64,000 bases of DNA from NCBI GenBank assembly GCA_015075405.1, contig JABTUK010000001.1, forward strand, positions 372,001-436,000. The letters are read 5' to 3'. The notes beneath the pieces are model-generated. The model worked only from the letters and a program-made list of their open reading frames with translations, was not told where the DNA came from and searched no databases. A program made the translations under genes and the position numbers. Position 1 is the first letter of the stretch, and each line of letters begins with the position of its first letter. Positions 29,784-37,828 of this stretch are shown here, in pieces. The DNA comes from Anaerolineales bacterium. GTDB lineage: Bacteria > Chloroflexota > Anaerolineae > 4572-78 > J111.

Positions 29784-29856
29784 CATTTCATTGGGACTAT
29801 CATATCCAATAATTGTTAGAATTTTGCTAGATTCGTGCTAGAATGATATTAGAGGG

Positions 29857-29917
29857 ACGGGAGACCAAGGACCGGAGACCGGCAGATTTCAAAGCCCCGG
29901 TCTCCGGTCCTCGGTCA
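29857..29917. repeat. GGTCTCCGGTCC inverted repeat
   Basis: GGGAGACCAAGGACCGGAGA is followed by an inverted CGGTCTCCGGTCCTCGGTC, forming a long stem just before the PfpI ribosome site. A second element of this type lies at about 50845-50930. Confidence 0.6.
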
Positions 29918-29940
29918 ATAAATAAAAAGGAGAAATTCTC

Positions 29941-30465
29941 ATGAAACTCAAAGGTAAACGCATCGCTTTCTTTGTCGAAGAAGGTTTTGAGGATTTGGAA
30001 TTTTGGGTGACGGTGATGCGCCTGCGTGAAGAAGGGGCGGTCGTAACCATCATCGGCACAGCGGCGGACAAAACGGTGCGCGGCAAAAACGCCCTCACCG
30101 CCACCAGCGAAGTCGCCGCCAGTTCGGTCAGCGCCAATGATTTTGAGGCAGTCGTCGTTCCCGGCGGCTGGGCCCCCGACAAGCTGCGCCGTTATCCGGC
30201 GGTGACCGGCCTGGTTAAGCAGGCTTACGAGCAGGATAAAATTGTTGGCCTGATTTGCCACGCCGGGCTGGTTGGTATCTCGGCGGGGATTGTCAAAGGA
30301 CATCGCGCTACCGGCAGCCTGGGCATCAAGGATGATTTGGTCAACGCCGGGGCCACCTGGGTAGACGAGGCCGCTTTCCGCGACGGCAACATTGTCTGGG
30401 GCCGGGTGGTGGAGGATATTCCGGCCTTCTGCCGGGAGCTGGTCAAGGCGATTGCGGGGGAGTGA
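29941..30465 (+). CDS. DJ-1/PfpI family protein
   Basis: The 174-residue protein has the class-I glutamine amidotransferase-like fold of PfpI proteins: IAFFVEEGFEDLEFW at the N-terminus with the conserved Glu, VVVPGGWAPDKLR, and the nucleophile elbow LICHAGL with Cys106-His107. Members act as proteases, deglycases or stress chaperones; the substrate cannot be told here. AAAAGGAGAAA precedes the ATG. It is an isolated gene after a hairpin and followed by another inverted repeat. Confidence 0.92.
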   Translation: MKLKGKRIAFFVEEGFEDLEFWVTVMRLREEGAVVTIIGTAADKTVRGKNALTATSEVAASSVSANDFEAVVVPGGWAPDKLRRYPAVTGLVKQAYEQDKIVGLICHAGLVGISAGIVKGHRATGSLGIKDDLVNAGATWVDEAAFRDGNIVWGRVVEDIPAFCRELVKAIAGE

Positions 30466-30467
30466 AA

Positions 30468-30537
30468 ACTGGAGGGCTGGAAGGTTGGAGGGTTGGAAAC
30501 TTGGTTAAATTCCAGCCTTCCAGCCTTCCAACCCTCC
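30468..30537. repeat. GGAGGGTTGGAAG hairpin
   Basis: GGAGGGCTGGAAGGTTGGAG words are followed by inverted CCAGCCTTCCAGCCTTCCAA and CCCTCC. The minus-strand gene 30505-31032 reads its last codons from the second arm. Confidence 0.7.
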
Positions 30538-31032
30538 TTCTTTTCCGTAATGTTCCATCAGTCCCTTGAATTGCTCCTGCGCCATTTCTGATTGGGCATA
30601 CACCCGCCAGAAAACGTGCCCGGCGGCGTTGGCAAAGTTGAGCGAGGCGGTTTGACCGTCGCGTTTGTGATTGGCTTTGACTAATAACAGGATGCGCCGG
30701 GTATTGGCAATGCGGATATGCAGGTTATAGGCCAGGTCAATCGAGTTGAGCCAGTCATTGGTGCGGTAGAGGGTGGCCGCCGGAAACTTTAGCTCGCACA
30801 CGGCATCGCGGTTGCGAATCAGGGACATCACCTCGCCCCAACTCCTTATATTTTCCAGCACTGCCTCCAAATCAGTGAGGGGGATTTCCACAGCCGCATC
30901 GGACATAGCGATCATAATCTCCACCTCCGGCGCAGCGATTTTGGCCTGTAGGTCTAACGCCGAGAGGCGGGGGTTTTGGGCAATTATCTGTCTAATTGCT
31001 GCTAGATTAAATTTTTCGTGGTTTGGCTTCAT
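30505..31032 (-). CDS. ChuX/HutX-like heme-utilisation fold protein
   Basis: The 175-residue product shows the ChuX/HutX pattern: SWGEVMSLIRNRDAVCELKF, then YNLHIRIANTRRILLLVKAN and TASLNFANAAGHVFWRVYAQ. Characterised relatives bind heme in the cytoplasm; no heme ligand can be assigned here. The family link is by pattern only. ATG 31032 was chosen because the upstream TTG adds residues without support, though neither has a good ribosome site. The last 10 or so residues (GGLEGWKAGI) come from the adjacent inverted repeat, a likely read-through extension. Confidence 0.6.
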   Translation of the reverse strand: MKPNHEKFNLAAIRQIIAQNPRLSALDLQAKIAAPEVEIMIAMSDAAVEIPLTDLEAVLENIRSWGEVMSLIRNRDAVCELKFPAATLYRTNDWLNSIDLAYNLHIRIANTRRILLLVKANHKRDGQTASLNFANAAGHVFWRVYAQSEMAQEQFKGLMEHYGKEGGLEGWKAGI

Positions 31033-31095
31033 AAGGTTATATTTTAAGCGCCACCCCAAAGTGATACAAAAAATGATACCACTACCCTAAACCCC

Positions 31096-31125
31096 TTGTC
31101 AGCCAAGAGAAAATGTGCTTATAAT
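31096..31125 (+). promoter_or_regulatory. Sigma-70-type promoter for the XRE-kinase remnant
   Basis: TTGTCA (31096-31101) and TATAAT (31120-31125) are separated by 18 bp. The leader that follows contains AATCGTAA words and reaches the ATG at 31235. Confidence 0.65.
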
Positions 31126-31234
31126 GGATTTTAGATTTCGCAGCCAGAATTTATGACACTTCTCCTACAGGTGAGCCAGACAATCGTAAATCACAAATCG
31201 TAAATCGTAAATCGTAAATGGTTAGGGGGGAACT

Positions 31235-32000
31235 ATGAATCAGGAGCCTTCCTTCGGGAGCATTGTCCGCGAACACCGCCGTCTGCGCGACCTGACTCAG
31301 GCGGAGTTGGGCCGGCGTGTGGGCTGCGCCGTCATCACCATTCGCCGGATTGAAGCCGGGACGCTGCGCCCTTCGCAGCAAATTGCCGAGCGATTGGCCA
31401 TGGCCCTCGGCATCCCCCTGGAGGAGCGGGCCACGTTCATTCGCCTGGCCCGCACCGCCTCAGCCGCCGAACCTTCCCCCTCCCCTCTGCCAACCCCGCC
31501 TGTTTTACTTGAAGAAATTGGCCTGGAAGACCTCAGCGGGCGGGCCATTCGCGGCTACGCTCTGGGCGAGCGGCTGGGCGCGGGCGGTTACGGTGTGGTC
31601 TACCGGGCCGTCCAACCCCTGGTCGAGCGCGAAGTTGCCATCAAAATTATCCTGCCCCAATACGCCAACCACCCCGATTTTATCCGCCGTTTTGAAGCCG
31701 AGGCTCAACTGGTGGCCCGGCTGGAACACCCCCATATTGTCCCCTTGTATGATTATTGGCGCGAACCGGGCGTGGCCTACCTGGTTATGCGTCTGCTGCG
31801 CGGCGGCAGTTTGACTCACGCCCTCCAAAACGGGCCGCTCTCCCTGCCTACGACCAACCAAATCCTGGAACAGATCGGCGCGTTTGTGGGACCTCCAGGC
31901 CACCGCTGACTCCCGTATGCTGCTCGGTCATGGCGAAACCATCCATACGATCAGGTTCTCGCCCGACGGCAAATACATCCTGACCTATAGATTACAGCGT
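31235..32000 (+). pseudogene. XRE-HTH/Ser-Thr kinase/WD40 gene with large internal deletion
   Basis: The intact 224-codon frame (31235-31909) encodes a Cro/CI-type helix-turn-helix (about 5-65: LTQAELGRRVGCAVITIRRI) and the N-lobe of a Hanks kinase (GERLGAGGYGVVYRA, VAIKI, MRLLRGGSL). The kinase stops at QILEQIGA, before the HRD loop. The next bases, read in another frame, give ATADSRMLLGHGETIHTIRF and SPDGKYILT, a WD40 repeat fragment. The simplest reading is a deletion that joined the kinase N-lobe to the last WD40 repeats of a much longer gene. A short HTH-N-lobe protein may still be made from the promoter at 31096. Confidence 0.75.
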
Positions 32001-32335
32001 TAGAACCAGTTCCGTCCCCAAACGATCACGACAACGCCTACCAGGGCGATGCCCGCGCCGATCAAATCAAAACGGTCGGGTCGCCAGCCGTCTACCCAAT
32101 ATCCCCACAGAATAGAAAGAATTACAAAGATACCGCCGTAAGCCGCATAAACCCGGCCAAAGGCCGGTTCTGCTTGCAGCGTCGGCAGAACACCATACAG
32201 AAACAATACGGCTCCACCTATCAAGCCCCACTGTAGACCCCAGCCGGTGCGCAGCCATTGCCACACCAGCCAGCCTCCCCCAATTTCGGCCAGTCCGGCC
32301 AATACAAATAACATAACTGTTTGCAAAACAGCCAA
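32000..32335 (-). CDS. YnfA family (UPF0060) small membrane protein
   Basis: The 111-residue protein has four hydrophobic helices and the YnfA hallmarks [23 protein letters not shown] and [20 protein letters not shown]. The family resembles small multidrug-resistance pumps but its function is poorly known. The start is TTG at 32335 with GGGG upstream; an internal ATG would give [13 protein letters not shown], also close to family starts. It ends at the remnant kinase gene on the opposite strand. Confidence 0.88.
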   Translation of the reverse strand: MAVLQTVMLFVLAGLAEIGGGWLVWQWLRTGWGLQWGLIGGAVLFLYGVLPTLQAEPAFGRVYAAYGGIFVILSILWGYWVDGWRPDRFDLIGAGIALVGVVVIVWGRNWF

Positions 32336-32402
32336 TGCTTAGCCCCTTCAAAATAGATTATCTGTTATTAGTAATCAGTGAACAGTCAGATTGATTTCGG
32401 TT

Positions 32403-33500
32403 CTACTGCTTCTCTTCCAGCCAGACTTCCAGTGTGCGCCCGACCCGCTCCAGGCTGGCGGGGGCGACTTTGTCGGCGGTATCGGCGACGGTGTGCCAGT
32501 AGGGATAATCAAAGTCAATCATATCTATGGCGGGGATGCCGCGCTCTAAAAAGGGGATATGGTCGTCAATAATGGTGTGGCGGAGTTCGGGGATGATGTG
32601 GGCGCCGTAGCCTAACTCACCGGCGACGGCCCAGATTTCTTCGCGCAGGGCCGGGGTGGAGTTCTGCTCCAGGTAAATATTCTGATCGGCGTCGCCAATC
32701 ATATCTACCACGATCACTCCTTCAGGGGCGACGGTCAAATTTTCGGCCATCTGGCGCGCGCCAACGGAAAAGGGCCACCCATCGAGCCGGCCACGATCCT
32801 CGGCGTCAAAAAAGGCCAGCCAGACTTCATGCTGCAACTTGCCGGCTTCCAGGGTGCGGGCCAATTCCAGCAGCACCGCCACTCCGCTGGCCCCATCATT
32901 GGCCCCTTCGATCCATTCGCCGCGTTTGGCCGGGTCGGGGTCCTGGTCGGCAGCCGGGCGAGTATCGTAATGCGCCCCCAGGATGATAATCGGTCCACTG
33001 CCCAGCCGGCCGACAACATTGCGCCCTTTGACGCCTTTGAACAGAAACTCCTCAGTTTCTACCTGCCAGCCCATTTTTTCCAGTTCGGCCATGATGTAAT
33101 CCCCGGTGGCCCAGCCGGCCTCGCTGCCGGTCGGGCGAGGGCCGATGGCGGTCTGGGCCAGGAGTTGTTGATAGGCTAAGTCGCCGTTAAAGGTTAAGGC
33201 TGAGGCTAAGGCTGAGGAGGAAGTTGCAATCAAGGTTGAGGTTGGGGGGGGCGAGGTAGGGGTGGGTAAAGGAGAAGTGGCTACAGTCGTCGGGGTGGGC
33301 GCTGCTATAGTCGCTGAAGGGAGAGGCGTGGGAGCCAGGGCAACCGAAAGCGTTGCGGTTGGGCTTGGAACCGCCGGTGTGTTCAGAGTGGAATTGGCCG
33401 GTTGAGAGGTAAAGAGCGAAAGACCGCCAAAGAGCAGCAAACCAACGCCAGCGATGATTAAAACAGGGGAAACCCAGCCAGGCAAACGAGATACGCTCAT
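32403..33500 (-). CDS. Membrane-anchored M28 family zinc peptidase or glutaminyl cyclase
   Basis: The 365-residue protein starts with an N-terminal transmembrane helix (about 10-30), a Thr/Pro-rich linker (30-95), then an M28 fold. Metal ligands are visible in GAHYDTR, GANDGASGVAVLLELA, FFDAEDRG, DMIGD and YWHTVADT. The arrangement FFDAEDRG...WPFSVGARQMA and the closing YPYWHT resemble glutaminyl-peptide cyclotransferases as well as aminopeptidases, so activity is undecided. It is exported and membrane-tethered. GGGAGG precedes the ATG. Part of the linker is encoded by an intergenic-type GGCTGAGGCTAAGG word run. Confidence 0.9.
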   Translation of the reverse strand: MSVSRLPGWVSPVLIIAGVGLLLFGGLSLFTSQPANSTLNTPAVPSPTATLSVALAPTPLPSATIAAPTPTTVATSPLPTPTSPPPTSTLIATSSSALASALTFNGDLAYQQLLAQTAIGPRPTGSEAGWATGDYIMAELEKMGWQVETEEFLFKGVKGRNVVGRLGSGPIIILGAHYDTRPAADQDPDPAKRGEWIEGANDGASGVAVLLELARTLEAGKLQHEVWLAFFDAEDRGRLDGWPFSVGARQMAENLTVAPEGVIVVDMIGDADQNIYLEQNSTPALREEIWAVAGELGYGAHIIPELRHTIIDDHIPFLERGIPAIDMIDFDYPYWHTVADTADKVAPASLERVGRTLEVWLEEKQ

Positions 33501-33514
33501 TTAACAGCCTCCCA

Positions 33515-33756
33515 GAATACAGTGATCAGTAACCAGTGGTCAGTCATCAGTTTGACTAACAACTGGTTACTGACAGAAGTTACGCGGTCATGTCATTTCG
33601 AGCGACGAAGGAGCGAGAAATCCCTCAAAACTCCGCTTGCCAGACAAGCCAGTAAGGATTTCTCCCTTCGGTCGAAATGACATGCTCAGGCCCACCGCGT
33701 AACTCCTGTTACTGACTACTGATTACTGACTACTGATTACTGGTTACTGATAACTA
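33515..33756. repeat. Intergenic hairpins: CAGTAACC words and a TCATTTCGAGCGA palindrome
   Basis: The gap has CAGTGATCAGTAACCAGTGG words at one end and their inverted form at the other. Between them (about 33573-33711) lies a palindrome with outer arms AGAAGTTACGCGGT and ACCGCGTAACTCC and inner arms TGTCATTTCGAGCGA and TCGAAATGACATG. Similar inner arms occur near 44704 and, in another version, near 51357. No gene is present. Confidence 0.7.
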
Positions 33757-34665
33757 CTATTCTGCCAGCACTTCGCCGTTTTGCTCATTCGTTGTATTGG
33801 GGCGCGGCTGTGGCGGCTCGCTGCTGCGCTCATTTTTGCCTTTGGGCTTTGAGTCGCCGTGGATTACCTGAACTTCTTCGGCTTTGACCTCAACATAGGT
33901 ATCGCTGCCTTCCAGTTCTAACAGCACCGCCTGTTTGATAATGTTCAGCCCACGAATGATGGCCAAGCCGCCTTGCGCCGTTTTGACCTGGCTGCCGACT
34001 TTGGGCAGCTCTTTTTTCATTTCGGCGTACATCTCATCTTCATAAGCCAGGCAGCACAACAAACGCCCGCATAACCCCGATATTTCGGCGGGGGCCAGGG
34101 GCAAACCCTGTAATTTAGCCATACGAATGGAAACCGGATGGAAATCGGTCAGCCAGCTAGAGCAGCACAACCGCCGCCCGCAGCGGCCATAGCCATCCAA
34201 AATCTTGGTTTCATCGCGCGCGCCAACCTGCTTCATCTCGATGCGCGTCCGCAGCGAGCGGGCCAGTTCTTTGACCAGGTCACGAAAATCTACCCGCTGC
34301 TCCGAGACAAAAGAAAAGAGCAACCGGCTGCCATCGAAGCTGTACTCCGCGTCCAATACTTTGATCGGAATATTGATTTCGGCGACCAGTTGGTTGCACT
34401 TGTCCAGGGCAGCCGGTTCTTGGGCCTTATACTGTTCAGCCTGGAGCAAATCTACCGGCGTGGCCGGGCGGATGACTCGTTTGAGTTTACTCTTGATTTC
34501 GCTCTTGGGGACTTCGCGGGGGGCCATAGCTACCGTACCCAGTTCGATGCCACGCGAAGTTTCAACAATGACTCGATCTTCCAGCTTTAAGTGCTCAAAA
34601 GGGGCCGGGTCAAAATAATAGACTTTAGTCACAGGTTTAAATCTAACACCAACAACAAGGGGCAT
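33757..34665 (-). CDS. PSP1 domain protein, RicT/YaaT-like
   Basis: The 302-residue protein contains the PSP1 domain (VIVETSRGIELGTVAMAPRE, then LVKELARSLRTRIEMKQVG) and the cysteine motif GRCGRRLCCSSWL...SGLCGRLLCCLAYE. These are the features of B. subtilis RicT (YaaT), which with RicA and RicF forms an iron-sulfur complex affecting RNA processing and development. The location just after holB on the same strand is a widely conserved linkage that supports the call. AGAGGAA precedes the ATG. The C-terminal 35 residues are low-complexity. Confidence 0.93.
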   Translation of the reverse strand: MPLVVGVRFKPVTKVYYFDPAPFEHLKLEDRVIVETSRGIELGTVAMAPREVPKSEIKSKLKRVIRPATPVDLLQAEQYKAQEPAALDKCNQLVAEINIPIKVLDAEYSFDGSRLLFSFVSEQRVDFRDLVKELARSLRTRIEMKQVGARDETKILDGYGRCGRRLCCSSWLTDFHPVSIRMAKLQGLPLAPAEISGLCGRLLCCLAYEDEMYAEMKKELPKVGSQVKTAQGGLAIIRGLNIIKQAVLLELEGSDTYVEVKAEEVQVIHGDSKPKGKNERSSEPPQPRPNTTNEQNGEVLAE

Positions 34666-34689
34666 TGTTATTCCTCTATATCATAAAAC

Positions 34690-34824
34690 GTGAGGTGGAA
34701 GCAATGATGAGGCGAGGAGGCGTGAGGCGAAGATTGAAGATAGTAGATGGTAGATAGAGGATAGAGATAGATATATCACCCTCTATCTTCTATCCTCTGC
34801 TTTTCGCGTCCTCGCCTCTTCGCC
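34690..34824. repeat. Inverted GAGGCGAGG and GATAGAGG words between ricT-like gene and holB
   Basis: GTGAGG, GAGGCGAGGAGGCGTGAGGC and AGATAGTAGATGGTAGATAG are followed by inverted CTATCTTCTATCCTCTG, CGTCCTCGCCTCTTCGCCTC and CCTCAC, giving a long imperfect cruciform. Confidence 0.6.
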
Positions 34825-35826
34825 TCACACCTCACGCAGCTTTGGTAATTTTAACAACAAAACTTCCAAACTCAACCTGGGGTTGACATTCCGCTCCAGG
34901 TTAATCAGGGCTGTGCGCAGCCGGGCAACCATCTGGCTGGCTTCGGCCAGACTGCTGTGACCGGCTAACTGCTGCAACCGCTCTTGCCAATTCAGATTCA
35001 TTATTTTAGTTTGAGCCGCGCCACTTTGCAACAAGAGCAGGTCACGCCAGATGGTTAGCCACAGGGTCAACACTTCTCTGAGCATGGCCCCATCGCGGCT
35101 GAGTTGGTGGGCGTAGGCCAACCGCTCGGCCCGGCCGGCCTGTAGCAGCGAGATCAATTCCTGCAAATGCTGCTCGCGCCGGCTCAGCAACTCAGTATCA
35201 TGCAAGGCTTTTACTGTCCAACCCAGGCGACCAGCCGCTAACTGGGCCAGCAGTTCGGCCTGCTCCGGTTCGGCCCGCCAATGTTCTCGCAGAGCTTCAA
35301 CGACCAACCCGTGAGGAAGGAGCCGCAGGGCCAACATCTGGCAGCGCGAAACAATGGTTGGCAGCAGCGCCCCCGGATCGGTGGCGGTCAGCACTAAAAT
35401 GGCCTGGGAGGCCGGCTCTTCCAGGGTTTTGAGCAAAGCATTAGCCGCGCTGAGGGTGGCCCGTTCAAAGTTAGCCAGCACCACCACCCGGTAACGGCCT
35501 TCATTGGGCGATAACGACAGTTCGCGCTGCAAATTGCGAATATCATCAATTTTGAGGGCCTGGTCGTCGCTGTCAAAAATGCGCACATCGGGGTGGTTGC
35601 CGCTGATAATTTTGCGACAGGATGGGCATTGACCACAAGGGGCAGGCGTTTGCTGGCAGTTGAGCTGCTGCGCCCAAAAACGGGCGACCGTGCTTTTGCC
35701 CACATTGGGTGGGCCGGTCAACAGCAGCGCCTGGGGCACACGTCCGGCGGCCTGCTGCCGGTTCAATAAATCCAGCGCCCACTCATGCCCCACCACATAA
35801 ACTTTGAAGTCAGATTGAATACTCAT
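34825..35826 (-). CDS. holB: DNA polymerase III delta' subunit
   Basis: The 333-residue protein is a clamp-loader AAA+ ATPase. It has Walker A GPPNVGKST, a zinc-binding cluster CQQTPAPCGQCPSC, TLEEPASQAILVLTATDPGA with the sensor region, and TIVSRCQMLALRL with the SRC arginine finger motif. HolB loads the beta clamp during replication. It lies 41 nt downstream of the receiver-GAF-kinase gene and upstream of the RicT-like gene, all on the minus strand, so it may be in one operon with them. Confidence 0.94.
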   Translation of the reverse strand: MSIQSDFKVYVVGHEWALDLLNRQQAAGRVPQALLLTGPPNVGKSTVARFWAQQLNCQQTPAPCGQCPSCRKIISGNHPDVRIFDSDDQALKIDDIRNLQRELSLSPNEGRYRVVVLANFERATLSAANALLKTLEEPASQAILVLTATDPGALLPTIVSRCQMLALRLLPHGLVVEALREHWRAEPEQAELLAQLAAGRLGWTVKALHDTELLSRREQHLQELISLLQAGRAERLAYAHQLSRDGAMLREVLTLWLTIWRDLLLLQSGAAQTKIMNLNWQERLQQLAGHSSLAEASQMVARLRTALINLERNVNPRLSLEVLLLKLPKLREV

Positions 35827-35865
35827 TTACTCTGACCCCTGACGCCCGACCCCAGCCCCAGCTCT

Positions 35866-37566
35866 TCAACTCTGGGCCTGGCGAGGCAAATGAATGGTAA
35901 AGGTTGTCCCTTGATCCGGCTCGCTCTCCACCTCAATCTGGCCGCTGTGCCGGCCAATGACGGCATAGGTGATGGAGAGGTCAAGGCCGTAGGTGTGGTG
36001 ATTGCTCTCGTAAAAGGGGTCAAAAATATGGCGCATATCTTCGGGGGCAATGCCCTGGCCCGTATCACTCACAATAAGTTGAACCTGGGAACCAACAGTG
36101 CGGCTAATGATGCGTAACGCCCCGCCTTGAGGCATGGCTTCGTAGGCCCGGCGAATCAAATAGAAGAGAGCTTGCTCCATCTGCTGCGGGTCAACCATAA
36201 CGTGGGGTAAATGGGGGTCAAATCCACGCATAAATTTTACATTGGGGTTCAGGTTATTTTCCTGGCTGTATTTCGACCAGGCCCGTTCGACCACGTCATT
36301 AAGATTGGTTTGTTTGGGCCGGTAATTGCGCTGGCCCGAAAAATCGAGCAGATTTTGAATGATTTCCTGACAGCGCAACGCCTCTTGCTCGGCCCTGGTT
36401 ACAAGCCGAAGCTGTTCTTTGGGGTCCAGATTTTGCTGGCTAACCTCGCGCAAATTCTGCAAAATGGAATTAATCGGCACATTGATCTCTTTAGCTACCC
36501 CGGCCGCCATATAGCCCAGCGCAGCCGCTTTCTCCGCCCGCAGCAACTGCTGGTTGACCTGCTGGAGCTGCGAGGTCTGCGATTTGACCGCCTTCTCCAG
36601 TTCTCGGCTCGACTGTTCAGCCTGGTTGGCCGTGGAGGAAAGCCGGGCGTACAGGCGGGCATTTTCAATAGCAATACTGGCGTAATCGGCCAGGGCCATC
36701 AGCAAATTGAGATGGCGTTCGCCAAAAGCCTGAACTTTCCGCTGGTTGTTTACAGCCAAGACGCCGATAACCCGGTCGGTCACTTTAAGCGGCACATTTA
36801 GCAGCGCCTTGACAAAGTAGCCGGTGACCACTTTAAACGAGTCATCCTGGTTCATCCCGCCAATCATCACCGGCCGGCCGGTGCGGACCACCTGACCGGC
36901 GATACTATCCTGAATCTTCAGCCGGGATGCTTTGGCGTTCTTCTCGCCCAGGTTACGCGCGGCCCGCAAATACAACTCCCCGGAAGCTTCATCCACCAGC
37001 ATAATCGAGCCTTCCTCAGCCCCGGTCAGGTAGACCGCCGCCTCGACAATCCGGTTAAGGATGGGTTCCAAGGCTTGCAGCGATGTGACCGAGCGGCCAA
37101 TACCGTACAAAAAGCGCAGTTCCTGCACCCGGTTTTCAAGCTGCTGGTTGACTCGCAGCACGGTTTGGGTCAGGTGGTCGCGCTCGTGTCGCAGCCGCGA
37201 CTCGGTCAGGGCGCGGTCAATTGCCCCCAACATTTCGTCAATGGCGAAGGGTTTAATAATGTAATCCCGCGCGCCCAGCCGGAAAGCTCGCACCGCCGTC
37301 CCCTCCGAACCGTGAAACGTCATCAGAATAGCCGGCGTGTCCAGGCCCTTTTCACGCAGGCTTTCCAGCAGTTCCAGCCCGCCCATACGGGGCATAACCA
37401 GATCGGAGATAATCAAATCAATTTTCTGGCTCAGGATAATTTCCAGGGCGTCCGCTCCATTGCGGGCCTCAATCATCTTGTACCCGTTTGGTTCCAACAC
37501 ATACTCGCGTAAAAATTTAAGGCTATCTTCGCGGTCATCAACCGCCAATACCGTTTCGCCCGCCAC
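35866..37566 (-). CDS. Receiver-GAF-histidine-kinase-like protein with degenerate kinase boxes
   Basis: The 566-residue protein has an N-terminal receiver (phosphoacceptor Asp55 in IISDLVMPRMGG, Lys105 in IIKPF), a GAF domain (about 150-305), a coiled coil, and a HisKA/HATPase-like region. In that region, Lys359 (AAGVAKEINVPI) occupies the H-box His position. The N-box reads FYLIRRAYEAM with Arg473 for the usual Asn, and the G2 box reads GLDL instead of GLGL. The G1 (DTGQGI) and F (IFDPFYE) boxes remain. It probably cannot autophosphorylate normally, yet the frame is intact. It may serve as a phosphorylation-controlled scaffold or regulator; that role is inference. Confidence 0.88.
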   Translation of the reverse strand: MAGETVLAVDDREDSLKFLREYVLEPNGYKMIEARNGADALEIILSQKIDLIISDLVMPRMGGLELLESLREKGLDTPAILMTFHGSEGTAVRAFRLGARDYIIKPFAIDEMLGAIDRALTESRLRHERDHLTQTVLRVNQQLENRVQELRFLYGIGRSVTSLQALEPILNRIVEAAVYLTGAEEGSIMLVDEASGELYLRAARNLGEKNAKASRLKIQDSIAGQVVRTGRPVMIGGMNQDDSFKVVTGYFVKALLNVPLKVTDRVIGVLAVNNQRKVQAFGERHLNLLMALADYASIAIENARLYARLSSTANQAEQSSRELEKAVKSQTSQLQQVNQQLLRAEKAAALGYMAAGVAKEINVPINSILQNLREVSQQNLDPKEQLRLVTRAEQEALRCQEIIQNLLDFSGQRNYRPKQTNLNDVVERAWSKYSQENNLNPNVKFMRGFDPHLPHVMVDPQQMEQALFYLIRRAYEAMPQGGALRIISRTVGSQVQLIVSDTGQGIAPEDMRHIFDPFYESNHHTYGLDLSITYAVIGRHSGQIEVESEPDQGTTFTIHLPRQAQS

Positions 37567-37579
37567 GCTTGTTCTCCTG

Positions 37580-37700
37580 AGAAGAGAGTAGCCAGTAGTC
37601 AGTAATCAGTAGTCAGTAATCAGTAATCAGTAATCAGTCAGTCCGATTACTGACTACTGATTTACTAATTACTGTTCACTGTTCACTGATTACTATTTAT
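37580..37700. repeat. CAGTAATCAGTAGT words upstream of the degenerate kinase gene
   Basis: At least five CAGTAATCAGTAGTCAGT-type words are followed by inverted GATTACTGACTACTGATT and ACTGTTCACTG words. The gap also holds the end of the VanW transcript; no gene is seen. Confidence 0.6.
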
Positions 37701-37828
37701 CGTCGGTAATTACCTCTTATGATAGAGGCAGAACGTTTTTTTGTAAAGTAGAAAGAAGTCCTTGCAACAAGAAAGGGCGCACTGTAGTGCGCCCCAGTTT
37801 CCGAAATTTCAAAAAGGTGCAGGATCGA

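Noticed and set aside
29676..29940. Searched for a CIRCE heat-shock operator upstream of dnaK
   Set aside because: No TTAGCACTC-type inverted repeat is present; only tandem-word repeats were found.
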